This document shows, in pieces, positions 33,801-42,316 of a stretch of 64,000 bases of DNA. The DNA lies in contig LLKB01000001.1 in assembly GCA_001414325.1 (NCBI GenBank), forward strand, positions 696,437 to 760,436, written 5' to 3'. The position numbers were made by a program, and so were the translations under genes. The DNA comes from Butyribacter intestini (GTDB taxonomy: Bacteria; Bacillota; Clostridia; Lachnospirales; Lachnospiraceae). Numbering within the stretch: the stretch's first letter is position 1; every line of letters starts with the position of its first letter. Below the pieces are notes generated by a model. That model saw nothing but the letters and a program-made list of their open reading frames with translations. It did no database searches and was not told the origin of the DNA.

Positions 33801-34467
33801 ATTTTGGGAAAATCGTTTTGATAAAAAACTTCTTGAAATATTCCTTGATGTTTTTGAGAGTATTTTATTTGCCATGCTTGATGAGACTTCCGTAAGATGT
33901 TTAAAGGAGCATCTTCCACAGGAGGTTTATCCTAAACACTATTATGTAAATGTTTCTAAATTAAATAAGGCAGCAGGAAGTAAGATTATTTCAGAAGAAC
34001 AGTCCGATGAACCGATAAAGGTTTATGTGCTTGATGATGACTATTTAAAGAAACCTTATGGTGCATGGGGAAAGGTCTATATAATGGACTACGAGCCAAT
34101 AAATTGTGCAAAGACAGTACAGTACCCATATGGAGAGGGCACTTTGTATGATACTGGGGTTATAGGGCGTATTCTTCCTGACGGAACGATTGATTTTCTT
34201 GAAAATGCAGGCAGGACAGTGCTCACTGACGGTATTCACGGAAGAAAATATTATGACCTTAAACTCTTAGAAAAATATATTCTTGAGTACGGTGGAGTAA
34301 AAGATGCAGAGTGTTATCTTGCATATGACCCTGAAATAAATGAGATGTCACTTTATGCGGATATAAAAACAGATAGTGCACAGATTGATATTGCAGGCTT
34401 GAAAGAGTTTGTCAGGGATAAAGCAGGAGACGATGTTTTTTTAAAAAATGTAGAAATCGTACAATAA
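30853..34467 (+). CDS. nonribosomal peptide synthetase, A-PCP-C plus residual A subdomain
   Basis: 1204 residues from ATG 30853 (GGGAGGAG seven bases upstream; the longer frame to 30736 covers the operator). Adenylation domain about 1-510: TSGTTGHGKG at 177-186, GQGYGMSECSPK, WLCTGDLGYVDDE, NGRKKNLIILSNGENVSP and the end SSNKIIRK. Carrier domain with YDCGLDSLGSS, Ser562 for phosphopantetheine. Condensation domain about 615-1020 with AHFMGDG (His744, Asp748; the first His of HHxxxDG is Ala). The last 150 residues (TGVIGRILPDGTIDFLENAG ... GVKDAECYLAYD) match only the C-terminal half of a second adenylation domain. No thioesterase or reductase, no transferase next to it. Product unknown; controlled by the MarR pair upstream. 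A small amide or dipeptide is plausible. Confidence 0.85.
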   Translation: MITFNNTKTLLELVKNIGKEFENNVFLRYERDDTIFEKGYGTFSMDTMSVAVYIEGQNKKAGHKIHAAVLGKCSYEYLTVLLGVPCGGGVSIPMDVKLTAQKMAENLKKADTDILFYDYSFSSQADELRELCPFIKRFICLQTRKNSRNVPIMHKVFRGETVKEKINPDMCAMIIFTSGTTGHGKGVMLSHANLIDNMFCTDDAKEVCLNVLPIHHIFCISSDVLLALRYGSTLCICDDMSKILYYIKLFQPTVIRVVPMIAKMFVKRIAILRKKNPERSIVEIKEEVLGKRLNRLVSGGGYLSETLSDALLNFGIVTGQGYGMSECSPKISVPDYTRRDKMASVGHLVTGCHVRIVDGEIQVKSPSVMMGYYNDEELTKEAITEDGWLCTGDLGYVDDEDFLYLNGRKKNLIILSNGENVSPEMIENYFDEDRLVQDIIVYGKDDIIAAEIYPNYEYAQVNGITDIETAINILVKKHNEQLPSYSRIADVTVRKTAFEKTSSNKIIRKVYFDEKEESNKKKINSTKAETKIQRQLYDMIAEQIGNTEFGINDNFYDCGLDSLGSSILITELSEKINVNITLAELMENADILKLEALIKSKTKQKKTIDEDAENKTVKEIYPLTAMQKYFAYIIPDNTTGNLPFVFRMDKTVETYRLIKAIGIVLDAHPSLKAIVKPTEQKYYAIYRDDNRNIDIGVEKIQDKDAEKKMQELIVPFRYRENDNLVHIHVFEGEKFNYMFFDVAHFMGDGVSMNILMEDLCAAYKGEKVEKEKYTTFDYITEEQKRIENGVRDRDIKYVDTLMSGIKLKRSILNKTKCEELSEGVYGVIRKRFDKLPRKQVLYYGKKHGVSENALFIAAFNYCISMYSDEDEVFVNSIHSGRTDSRWNRIVGPLFETYYCKYDKVSHEKVEKLLKRTGKQIMETMKCLTSCPRQGEMFLQFQGDILETPQIGGENTERMHVQLDSLPFHLQVMYDDKGYYAELRFWENRFDKKLLEIFLDVFESILFAMLDETSVRCLKEHLPQEVYPKHYYVNVSKLNKAAGSKIISEEQSDEPIKVYVLDDDYLKKPYGAWGKVYIMDYEPINCAKTVQYPYGEGTLYDTGVIGRILPDGTIDFLENAGRTVLTDGIHGRKYYDLKLLEKYILEYGGVKDAECYLAYDPEINEMSLYADIKTDSAQIDIAGLKEFVRDKAGDDVFLKNVEIVQ

Positions 34468-34524
34468 ATCTGACAAAATTTCGACATTTTACCTTAAAAA
34501 TTCGACTTCAATTCTTTACTTTTT

Positions 34525-34551
34525 TTCTCATTAGTGTTAAGATAATGAGAA
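34525..34551 (+). promoter_or_regulatory. nine-base inverted repeat in the nifJ promoter region
   Basis: TTCTCATTA and TAATGAGAA with nine bases between; TTAAGATAAT in the right half could be the -10. Looks like an operator upstream of nifJ. The regulator is unknown. Confidence 0.5.
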
Positions 34552-34581
34552 GAATTTAATAATAAGGAGGAAATTATAAAG

Positions 34582-37500
34582 ATGGCTAGAGCTAAACAGT
34601 CAATGGATGGTAATACAGCCGCAGCTCATGTAGCATATGCCTACACAGAAGTAGCTGGTATCTATCCTATCACACCTTCAAGCCCAATGGCTGACTCAGT
34701 TGATCAGTGGTCAGCAGCAGGACAGAAGAATATTTTTGGAAACACAGTTAAAGTTGTAGAGATGGAGTCTGAGGCAGGTGCCGCAGGTACAGTACATGGT
34801 TCACTTGCAGCAGGTGCACTTACTACTACATTTACAGCTTCACAGGGTCTTCTTCTTATGATCCCTAATATGTATAAGATTGCCGGTGAGCAGTTACCTT
34901 GTGTATTTGATGTGTCTGCACGTACAGTATCATCACATGCATTAAATATTTTTGGTGATCATAGTGATGTTTATGCCTGTCGTCAGACTGGTTTCGCTAT
35001 GTTAGCTGAGACAAATCCACAGGAAGTTATGGATTTAAGCCCAGTTGCACATCTTGCATCAATCGAGGGAAAAGTTCCTTTCATTAACTTCTTTGATGGT
35101 TTCCGTACATCTCACGAGATTCAGAAGATCGAAAAATGGGATTACGAAGATCTTAAAGAAATGTGCAACATGGATGCAGTTGCAGAGTTCAGAGCACACG
35201 CACTTAACCCTGAGCATCCGGCATCTCGTGGTTCACATGAGAACGGTGATGTATTCTTCCAGCATCGTGAGGCTTGTAACAAAGCATACAACGAGTTACC
35301 TGCTGTTGTAGAGAAATACATGAAGAAGATCAATGATAAGCTCGGAACAGATTACGACTTATTTAACTACTATGGTGCAGCAGATGCTGACCGTGTTATC
35401 GTAGCTATGGGTTCTATCTGTGATGTTGCAGAAGAGGTTATCGACTACCTTACAGCTAAGGGAGAAAAAGTTGGTCTTATCAAAGTTCGTTTATACCGTC
35501 CTTGGGTATCAGACAGCCTTCTTAAAGTTCTTCCTAAGACAGTTAAGAAGATTGCCGTACTTGACCGTACAAAAGAGCCGGGTGCACTCGGAGATCCTTT
35601 ATACCTCGATGTAGCAGTTACACTTCGTGAAGCAGGTCTTAATGACATAGTGCTTACAGGTGGACGTTATGGTCTTGGTTCTAAGGATACACCACCTTCA
35701 TCAGTATTCGCTGTATATAAAGAACTTGAAAAAGATGATCCTAAGTCACGCTTCACTATAGGTATCGTTGATGATGTAACAAACTTAAGCTTACCAGAAG
35801 TTAAGCCAGCTCCTATCACATCAGCACCTGGTACAAAAGAGTGTAAGTTCTGGGGTCTTGGTGGAGATGGTACAGTTGGTGCCAACAAGAACTCTACAAA
35901 GATTATCGGTGACCACACAGATAAGTATATCCAGGCATACTTCCAGTATGATTCAAAGAAGACTGGCGGTGTTACAATTTCTCACCTTCGTTTTGGTGAC
36001 AACCCTATCAGAAGCCCATATTACATCAATCAGGCTGACTTCGTAGCTTGTCACAATCCTGCATATGTAACACAGGGAATGAAGATGGTTCAGGATGTTA
36101 AGCCGGGCGGAGTATTCATGATCAACTGCCAGTGGTCAGATGATGAATTAGATAAGCATCTTAATGCTGAAGCTAAGAAATATATCGCTGACAACAACAT
36201 CCAGCTTTATACTATCAACGCTATCGACAAGGCTATCGAAATAGGTATGGGTAAACGTACAAACACTATCCTTCAGTCTGCATTCTTCAAATTAGCAGAT
36301 GTTATGCCTATCGATGACGCTATCGAGTTCATGAAAGCTGCTGCTAAGAAATCTTACTCTAAGAAGGGTGATGCAGTTGTAGAGATGAACTACAAGGCTA
36401 TTGATGCCGGTGTAGACGCAGTACACAAAGTTGAAGTTCCAGATTCTTGGAAGAATCCGACTCCTGATGCTGCTGCAAAAGAAATCACAGGTCGTCCTGA
36501 GGTTGTTAAGATGGTTAAAGATCTTCTTGAGCCAATCTCTAAGATGGATGGAGACAGCCTTCCTGTTTCAGCATTCATTGACAATCCTGACGGACAGTTC
36601 GAGACAGGTGCTTCTGCGTACGAGAAACGTGGTACAGCCGTAACAGTTCCTACATGGGATCCTGAGACTTGTATCCAGTGTAACAACTGTGCATTTGTAT
36701 GTTCACATGCTACAATCCGTCCATTCTTACTTTCAGAGGACGAAGTTAAGGCAGCACCTTCAAATATCAAGCTTTCTGATACTAAGCCAAAGGCTGGAGA
36801 GTACAAGTTCACTATGAGCGTATCTCCACTTGACTGTATGGGATGTGGTGAGTGTATCACAGTATGTCCTAAGGCTTCTGAGGGAGCTATCAAGATGGTT
36901 CCACAGGCAGAGGAAGCAGATGAGCAGCCGGTATTTGATTACTTAGTTGCAAATGTAGGAAAGAAAGACAGCGGATTTGCTGACACAACACCTAAGGGAA
37001 GCCAGTTCAACCAGCCACTCCTTGAGTTCTCTGGTTCATGTGCAGGTTGTGCAGAGACATCTTACGCTCGTCTTATTACACAGTTGTTTGGTGAGCAGAT
37101 GTATATCTCAAATGCAACAGGATGTTCTTCTATCTGGGGTAACCCTGCTGCTACAGCACCATACACAGTAAATAAAGATACAAAGAAAGGACCAGCTTGG
37201 TCTAACTCATTGTTCGAGGACAATGCAGAGCACGGTCTTGGTATGTATGTAGGTCAGAAGTACCTTCGTGACCAGGCTATCGAGTCTGTTAAGGCTTGTG
37301 CAGCATCTGACAAGGCTTCAGCAGAATTTAAGGCTGTTGTAGACAAGTTCCTTGAGACAAAAGATGATACAAAGGCAAATGTTGAGCCAACAAATGCTCT
37401 TATCGCTGAATTAGAGAAAGCCGCTGCAGCAGGATGTCCTGATGCAAAAGCAGCTCTTGACAAGAAAGATTATCTTGGAAAGAAATCTGTATGGATCTTC

Positions 37501-38145
37501 GGTGGTGACGGTTGGGCTTATGATATCGGTTTCGGTGGTCTTGACCATGTACTTGCTTCAGGCGAGAATGTAAATGTAATGGTATTTGATACAGAGATGT
37601 ATTCTAATACAGGTGGACAGGCTTCTAAGGCTTCAAACATTGGTGAAGTTTGTCAGTTCGCTGCAGCCGGTAAAGAAATCGGTAAGAAGAGTCTTGCTGA
37701 GATCGCTATGAGCTATGGTTATGTATATGTTGCTCAGATTGCACTTGGTGCAAATCCTGCACAGGCTGTTAAGGCTATCGCAGAGGCTGAGGCTTATCCG
37801 GGACCATCACTTATCATCGGATATGCTCCTTGTGAGCTCCACGGAATCGCTAAGGGTGGAATGAACCACTGCCAGGATGAGATGAAGAAAGCTGTTAAGG
37901 CTGGTTACTGGAACCTCTTCTCATTCAACCCTGCAAACAAAGCAGATGGTAAGAATCCATTTACATTCACTTCAGAGAAGGGTGTAAGCTTCGATGATTA
38001 CCAGGCATTCCTTAACAACGAGGCTCGTTATACTCGTCTTGTTAAGCCATTCCCAGAGCGTGCTGAGAGACTCTTCAAGGAATCTGAGGAAGCTGCAAAG
38101 GCTCGTTATGAGCACTTACAGAAATTAGTTGAACTTTACAAATAG
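34582..38145 (+). CDS. nifJ: pyruvate:ferredoxin (flavodoxin) oxidoreductase
   Basis: 1187 residues, full family length, ATG after AAGGAGG. Single-chain PFOR: TPP pyrimidine-binding domain (YPITPSSPMADSVDQW), transketolase-like domains, two 4Fe-4S motifs CIQCNNCAFVCSH and CMGCGECITVCPK near residues 697-765, the third cluster region SGSCAGCAETSYARL, and TPP motif GDGWAYDIGFGGLDHVLASG. It converts pyruvate and CoA to acetyl-CoA, CO2 and reduced ferredoxin, the main entry to fermentation, in the cytosol. Codon use is strongly biased (GTA/GTT, CTT, GCA/GCT, frequent preferred codons), unlike the neighbouring AT-rich mobile DNA, in line with high expression. Monocistronic, followed by a repeat array and a terminator. 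Confidence 0.97.
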   Translation: MARAKQSMDGNTAAAHVAYAYTEVAGIYPITPSSPMADSVDQWSAAGQKNIFGNTVKVVEMESEAGAAGTVHGSLAAGALTTTFTASQGLLLMIPNMYKIAGEQLPCVFDVSARTVSSHALNIFGDHSDVYACRQTGFAMLAETNPQEVMDLSPVAHLASIEGKVPFINFFDGFRTSHEIQKIEKWDYEDLKEMCNMDAVAEFRAHALNPEHPASRGSHENGDVFFQHREACNKAYNELPAVVEKYMKKINDKLGTDYDLFNYYGAADADRVIVAMGSICDVAEEVIDYLTAKGEKVGLIKVRLYRPWVSDSLLKVLPKTVKKIAVLDRTKEPGALGDPLYLDVAVTLREAGLNDIVLTGGRYGLGSKDTPPSSVFAVYKELEKDDPKSRFTIGIVDDVTNLSLPEVKPAPITSAPGTKECKFWGLGGDGTVGANKNSTKIIGDHTDKYIQAYFQYDSKKTGGVTISHLRFGDNPIRSPYYINQADFVACHNPAYVTQGMKMVQDVKPGGVFMINCQWSDDELDKHLNAEAKKYIADNNIQLYTINAIDKAIEIGMGKRTNTILQSAFFKLADVMPIDDAIEFMKAAAKKSYSKKGDAVVEMNYKAIDAGVDAVHKVEVPDSWKNPTPDAAAKEITGRPEVVKMVKDLLEPISKMDGDSLPVSAFIDNPDGQFETGASAYEKRGTAVTVPTWDPETCIQCNNCAFVCSHATIRPFLLSEDEVKAAPSNIKLSDTKPKAGEYKFTMSVSPLDCMGCGECITVCPKASEGAIKMVPQAEEADEQPVFDYLVANVGKKDSGFADTTPKGSQFNQPLLEFSGSCAGCAETSYARLITQLFGEQMYISNATGCSSIWGNPAATAPYTVNKDTKKGPAWSNSLFEDNAEHGLGMYVGQKYLRDQAIESVKACAASDKASAEFKAVVDKFLETKDDTKANVEPTNALIAELEKAAAAGCPDAKAALDKKDYLGKKSVWIFGGDGWAYDIGFGGLDHVLASGENVNVMVFDTEMYSNTGGQASKASNIGEVCQFAAAGKEIGKKSLAEIAMSYGYVYVAQIALGANPAQAVKAIAEAEAYPGPSLIIGYAPCELHGIAKGGMNHCQDEMKKAVKAGYWNLFSFNPANKADGKNPFTFTSEKGVSFDDYQAFLNNEARYTRLVKPFPERAERLFKESEEAAKARYEHLQKLVELYK

Positions 38146-38150
38146 AGCGA

Positions 38151-38306
38151 GCTTGAAAAGCGAGCGATACTTCTTGAACGAAGTTCAAGAAGGGATTTTT
38201 GCTTGAAAAGCGAGCTAACTTTTGAACGAAGTTCAAGAAGGGATTTTTGCTTGAAAAGTGAGCTAACTTTTGAACGAAGTTCAAGAAGGGAATTTTGCTT
38301 GAAAAG
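38151..38306 (+). repeat. tandem 48-50 bp hairpin repeat array
   Basis: Units start GCTTGAAAAG at 38151, 38201, 38249 and (partial) 38297. Each unit contains TTGAAC GAA GTTCAA (longer in unit 1, TTCTTGAAC/GTTCAAGAA) followed by GGGATTTTTG, a terminator-like hairpin. Starts six bases after the nifJ stop. Confidence 0.85.
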
Positions 38307-38352
38307 TATTTTTGGTAAATATTTGTACAACTAAATAAATATAAAATTTTGG

Positions 38353-38380
38353 AAGCACCGCGAGAGCGGTGCTTCTTTTT
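38353..38380 (+). terminator. nifJ terminator
   Basis: Nine-pair GC-rich stem AAGCACCGC/GCGGTGCTT with GAGA loop, then TCTTTTT. Confidence 0.88.
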
Positions 38381-38535
38381 GAAAAACAAATGCAATTAAA
38401 GTAGTAGATATTTGGAATAAATCGGGATTTGTTAGAAATGGAATTATGGATTTAATATTTAATTGTTGTCAGATTAATTAACAAAATAATTACGGTTTAT
38501 TGAGAAAAAATTGAAAATTATGGCATGGAATGATG

Positions 38536-38659
38536 AAAGCCTGCCGAGGTATTAGAGCGAGTGAACTGAAGGAAAGTGAGATTCAGAAATGGGAGCAGAA
38601 ATGCTGGCAAGTCCTTAAAGATTGAGTGGCAAGGAAACTGAAGTGGTTTTGCCGGCTTT
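38536..38659 (+). ncRNA. possible structured RNA between nifJ and the MFS gene
   Basis: In a 490-base gap the outer stem AAAGCC (38536-38541) with GGCTTT (38654-38659) closes a 124-base region with several inner hairpins: TGCC (38542-38545) with GGCA (38606-38609), GCA GAAA TGC (38595-38604), CTGAA/TTCAG (38566-38586) and GGCA...AAAC/GTTT TGCC (38628-38653). GNRA-like loops. No known class recognised. Remaining bases 38381-38535 and 38660-38872 hold no gene; they are AT-rich and carry no clear signal apart from the MFS leader. Confidence 0.4.
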
Positions 38660-38872
38660 ATTCTGTTTATTTTTCAAAGAGTTTGTTCAATTCTGAATTG
38701 TTCAACAAATAATGGGAGATACTTATATTAGATTAGAGATATGACTTTTAAGGTTAAAATATCTTTTGAACTATATATTAAAGATATAAAGGGATAGGCA
38801 TAATATAATAAAAATGTATAAATGTTATATTTGTAAATATATGAAGATGTTTTGATGTAAAAGAGGAATGAT

Positions 38873-40402
38873 ATGCCACTGGAAAAAAATATCAGTAATA
38901 ATATTAAGGGTAAAAAGAAAAAAATATCAAAGAATAAGATTTTTATAATATTGATGGTCGTTGGCTGTATGATGGGGTCGTTTTCGCATACAGCATTTTC
39001 TTCAATATTTGAGTTGATAATGAAGCAGTTTTCATTGTCAGCAGGTGAAGCCCAACTCATGACAAGTATATATTCAATGACAATAGGCATCACAACGATA
39101 TTATCTGTTTTTCTAACAAAAAATATCAACAGGAAAGTGTTATTTCTAGGTGCAATGTTTGTATTTGGGAGTGGGGTATTATTTACTGCGATAAGTTTTA
39201 ATTATGTATTGATATTAACAGGCAGAGTATTTCAGGCAATAGGAAGTGGTATTATCCTTACATTGTCACAAGTAGTTCTGCTTAGTTCGTTTTCAAAACA
39301 AAAGACAGGGCTTGTAATGGGAATTTATGGATTTATGCTAAACTTATCATCGGCACTTGCACCTGTTATCACGATAATGCTTGTTAAAAAAATATCGTGG
39401 CAGACAATAATGTGGTGGATATTGATAATGTCTGTATTTGTGATTTTTTTGACATGGTTTAAATGTCATAGGAGGAAAAAAACACATTACGAAAATTACG
39501 ATGAAAAAGAAAATATAAATTTATATAGCTGTGAAAAAAGTAAAATGTCGGCAAATTGTACTCTGGAAAATTGTTCAGGCAAACAGGATTTGAAAGAAAA
39601 TAAGTTTTTTAAGCAGACAAATTTGACAGGCAATTTTTGTCGTTATTTTAATTCTTTACGACTGTTTTTATATCAAAAAATAATAGGATTATTTAAAAAT
39701 TTTGATATAATATCTTTTTTGTTTAGCAGTATTTCGGTAATATTTCTTATGCTTGCCTGTATGTCGATAAGGGATATATCGGTAAAAGATATAAATTACT
39801 GGCAGAAAAATCTGACAGCGGATGAGTTTGTAAAGATAAGTGAATATGCGATTTTAAAGGTCGTACTTTATAGTTGTATATCGATAGTGTTTATTTTAAT
39901 TTTTATAAGTCGGCAAAAGAAAATGAAAAATCCATATATCAGGCTGGAGTTATTTAAAAATAAAAGGTTTATGGCGGTTGTAGTGACAAGTATATTTATT
40001 TATGGTATCATGATGGGTACGGCATTGTGGTTCCCGGTTTATATAAACAGAATGACCGGAGCAGGCATGGAAAGAGCCGGTTATATAATGCTTCCGGGTG
40101 CTGTCATCATGGCAGTATCAAGTGTACTTGGCGGCTGGCTGTACCAGAAATATGGTATAAGGCTTTTATATGCGATCAGTATATGCTCGTTTATATTGGC
40201 ATTTATTACGAGAAATGTTGTTCCGATATGGGTAATGTATTCATTTCGTTCAATCGGTATCGGAGCAATAATGATGCCTATGACTGCATGGGGAATGAAA
40301 GAGATTAAAAAAGAGTATTATTCAGATGGAACAGCGATAATATGCAGTCTTAGAACCATTGCAGGTGCACTGGGAACAGCAATAGCGTCAATTTTAGTTT
40401 AA
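38873..40402 (+). CDS. MFS transporter, EmrB/QacA (DHA2) type
   Basis: 509 residues, ATG after AGAGGAATG. The N-terminal 20 residues are basic. About 12 to 14 hydrophobic helices can be seen; the motif LTGRVFQAIGSGIILTLSQVV (helix 4) and GIYGFMLNLSSALAPVI (motif C-like, helix 5) are characteristic of drug:H+ antiporters. An unusual 70-residue hydrophilic stretch around 200-270 (YENYDEKENINLYS...KQDLKENKFF) splits the halves. Likely an export protein; substrate not deducible. Terminates 35 bases before the next transporter gene, so both may be co-transcribed. Confidence 0.85.
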   Translation: MPLEKNISNNIKGKKKKISKNKIFIILMVVGCMMGSFSHTAFSSIFELIMKQFSLSAGEAQLMTSIYSMTIGITTILSVFLTKNINRKVLFLGAMFVFGSGVLFTAISFNYVLILTGRVFQAIGSGIILTLSQVVLLSSFSKQKTGLVMGIYGFMLNLSSALAPVITIMLVKKISWQTIMWWILIMSVFVIFLTWFKCHRRKKTHYENYDEKENINLYSCEKSKMSANCTLENCSGKQDLKENKFFKQTNLTGNFCRYFNSLRLFLYQKIIGLFKNFDIISFLFSSISVIFLMLACMSIRDISVKDINYWQKNLTADEFVKISEYAILKVVLYSCISIVFILIFISRQKKMKNPYIRLELFKNKRFMAVVVTSIFIYGIMMGTALWFPVYINRMTGAGMERAGYIMLPGAVIMAVSSVLGGWLYQKYGIRLLYAISICSFILAFITRNVVPIWVMYSFRSIGIGAIMMPMTAWGMKEIKKEYYSDGTAIICSLRTIAGALGTAIASILV

Positions 40403-40437
40403 TGCTATAAAGCATCAAAATAAAATGGAGGAAGAAA

Positions 40438-41919
40438 ATGCAAAATGAAGTAAAAGAGAGAGAAAAATTTGGCTCGCGTCTTGGATTTATCCTTGTATCG
40501 GCGGGATGCGCAGTCGGACTTGGAAATGTATGGAAGTTTCCGTACATATGTGGAGAAAACGGTGGAGCTGCATTTGTATTGATATATCTGGTGTTTCTTG
40601 CAATGCTGGGATTTCCAATATTGTGTGCAGAGTTTGCAATAGGACGAGGAAGTGGTAAAGGTGCGGCAAGGGCATTTGAAGTTCTTGAGAGTAAAGGAAG
40701 TAAATGGCACTATTTTAAATGGGTTTCAGTAGTAGGAAGTTATATTTTAATGGCATTTTATACAATGGTTGCAGGCTGGATGCTGTATTATGCATGGCTC
40801 GAAGCATCGGGAAAAATGACAGGGCTTGATTCAGAAAAAGTTTCTGCAAAGTTTGCGTCAATGCTTGGCAATCCGGGAAATATGACAATATGGACAATCG
40901 TGGCAGTTGTGCTTTCTTTTGGAGTCTGTGTGCTGGGACTTCAGAATGGCATTGAGAAAGTTACAAAGGTAATGATGTCACTGCTTATAATACTTATTAT
41001 CGTATTGGCGGTACACTCCGTTGTACTTCCAAATGCGTCAAGCGGAATAAAATTTTATATGGTTCCAACTTTCGATACAATAAGATCCAGAGGACTAGGA
41101 CCGGTCATATTTGATGCCATGACACATGCGTTTTTTACTCTTAGTGTAGGTATCGGTGCCATGGAGATATTTGGAAGTTATCTGAAAAAGGACAGGACGA
41201 TAGGCGGCGAAGCAGTAAATATCGTTGTACTTGATACATTTGTTGCACTCATGGCAGGCTTTATAATCATACCGGCGTGTTTTGCATATGGAGTTCAGCC
41301 GGATGCAGGTCCATCACTTCTTTTCAAAACATTGCCTAATGTATTTAATCATATGGCAGGTGGAAGAATATGGGGAACAGCATTCTTTGTATTTATGTCA
41401 TTTGCCGCACTGTCTACGGTTATTGCAGTTTTTGAGAATATAATATCATTTTACATAGATTTAAAAGGATATTCGAGAAAGAAAGTAGTCGGATGGAATA
41501 TAGTATTTATGACATTACTTTCACTTCCCGCCGTATTTGGATTTAACAAACTTGCAGGATTTCAGCCACTTGGACCGGGAAGTTCAATAATGGATCTTGA
41601 GGATTTCCTTGTATCGTATAATCTTTTGCCGCTTGGGAGTATGATATTTGTACTTTTCTGCACCAAAAAGAATGGCTGGGGCTGGAAAGGATTTCATGCG
41701 GAAACCAACATTGGAAAGGGAATGAGATATCCTGACGGGATCAGATTTTATATGTCATACATTCTTCCCGCTGTAATAGTTGTAATATACTTAAAGGGAT
41801 ACTATGACACATTTGCGAAGCTTGGAACAGGATATCTTATAGGCTGGATGGTATTTGCTTGTGTTTTGCTTATGGCAATATTTGGTATTGTAAATTATAG
41901 GAAGAAGGATAGCAGGTAG
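40438..41919 (+). CDS. sodium-dependent amino acid transporter (SNF/NSS family)
   Basis: 493 residues, ATG after GGAGGAAG. First helix has the NSS hallmark VSAGCAVGLGNVWKFPYICG with unwound glycine-rich part and GENGGAAFVLIY. Helix 6 region (DAMTHAFFTLSVGIGAMEIFGSY) and helix 8 (FFVFMSFAALSTVIAVFENI) also match bacterial MhsT/TnaT-type transporters. About 12 transmembrane segments. It imports amino acids (probably hydrophobic or tryptophan-like) with Na+. Confidence 0.92.
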   Translation: MQNEVKEREKFGSRLGFILVSAGCAVGLGNVWKFPYICGENGGAAFVLIYLVFLAMLGFPILCAEFAIGRGSGKGAARAFEVLESKGSKWHYFKWVSVVGSYILMAFYTMVAGWMLYYAWLEASGKMTGLDSEKVSAKFASMLGNPGNMTIWTIVAVVLSFGVCVLGLQNGIEKVTKVMMSLLIILIIVLAVHSVVLPNASSGIKFYMVPTFDTIRSRGLGPVIFDAMTHAFFTLSVGIGAMEIFGSYLKKDRTIGGEAVNIVVLDTFVALMAGFIIIPACFAYGVQPDAGPSLLFKTLPNVFNHMAGGRIWGTAFFVFMSFAALSTVIAVFENIISFYIDLKGYSRKKVVGWNIVFMTLLSLPAVFGFNKLAGFQPLGPGSSIMDLEDFLVSYNLLPLGSMIFVLFCTKKNGWGWKGFHAETNIGKGMRYPDGIRFYMSYILPAVIVVIYLKGYYDTFAKLGTGYLIGWMVFACVLLMAIFGIVNYRKKDSR

Positions 41920-41962
41920 AATACATATTACATGAATTTTAAATTTTAAGGAGAGATACGAT

Positions 41963-42283
41963 ATGGAGCATAGAGTGAAAGTTACTGTTTTGGATAAAAA
42001 ATTATTTCCGGAATTACAGGCACAATATTGTGCAGTACCCGACAGTGGGAAATGTCCTTGTTACAATGTTGGAGATGAATTTATGTTTTATCGCAACGAT
42101 GAGCGTGATGACTATTGGCATATGGGAGCAGGCACACTGATAAAAAGCGGAAAAACGGATGAAGGGGTATTACTTTCTCCGGGAACAATGCATTGTGGAA
42201 CAGATGGAGTTCCATTTTGTTCAGAAGCGTGGGATGCTTCTTGTCCGAAGGGCAAGAAGATGGGCTATAGAATAAAATTGTAG
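41963..42283 (+). CDS. TIGR04076 family protein
   Basis: 106 residues, ATG after AAGGAGAG. Small Cys-rich protein, four to five cysteines in CPCYNVGDEF, MHCGTDGVPFCSEAWDASCPKGKK, matching the TIGR04076 family of unknown function. Family members are common in anaerobes and could bind metal or a cofactor. No partner is obvious. Confidence 0.82.
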   Translation: MEHRVKVTVLDKKLFPELQAQYCAVPDSGKCPCYNVGDEFMFYRNDERDDYWHMGAGTLIKSGKTDEGVLLSPGTMHCGTDGVPFCSEAWDASCPKGKKMGYRIKL

Positions 42284-42316
42284 ATTAATAACTTCCAGTT
42301 TGACGGAGTAGTGGAT

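Noticed and set aside
38151-38306. Possible CRISPR array
   Set aside because: Units are contiguous with no unique spacers, and there are no cas genes.
38075-38395. Minus-strand open frame with repeated SLLELRSKVSSLFKQK-type sequence
   Set aside because: It is just the tandem repeat array read backwards plus the end of nifJ; no ribosome site and no gene on that side.
38381-38535. Known riboswitch ahead of the MFS gene
   Set aside because: Checked by eye against SAM, lysine, glycine, c-di-GMP, cobalamin and THF landmarks without a match.
40405-40710. Minus-strand frame at the MFS/SNF boundary
   Set aside because: It lies across the start of the sodium transporter gene in a Cys/Ser/Thr-rich shadow frame.
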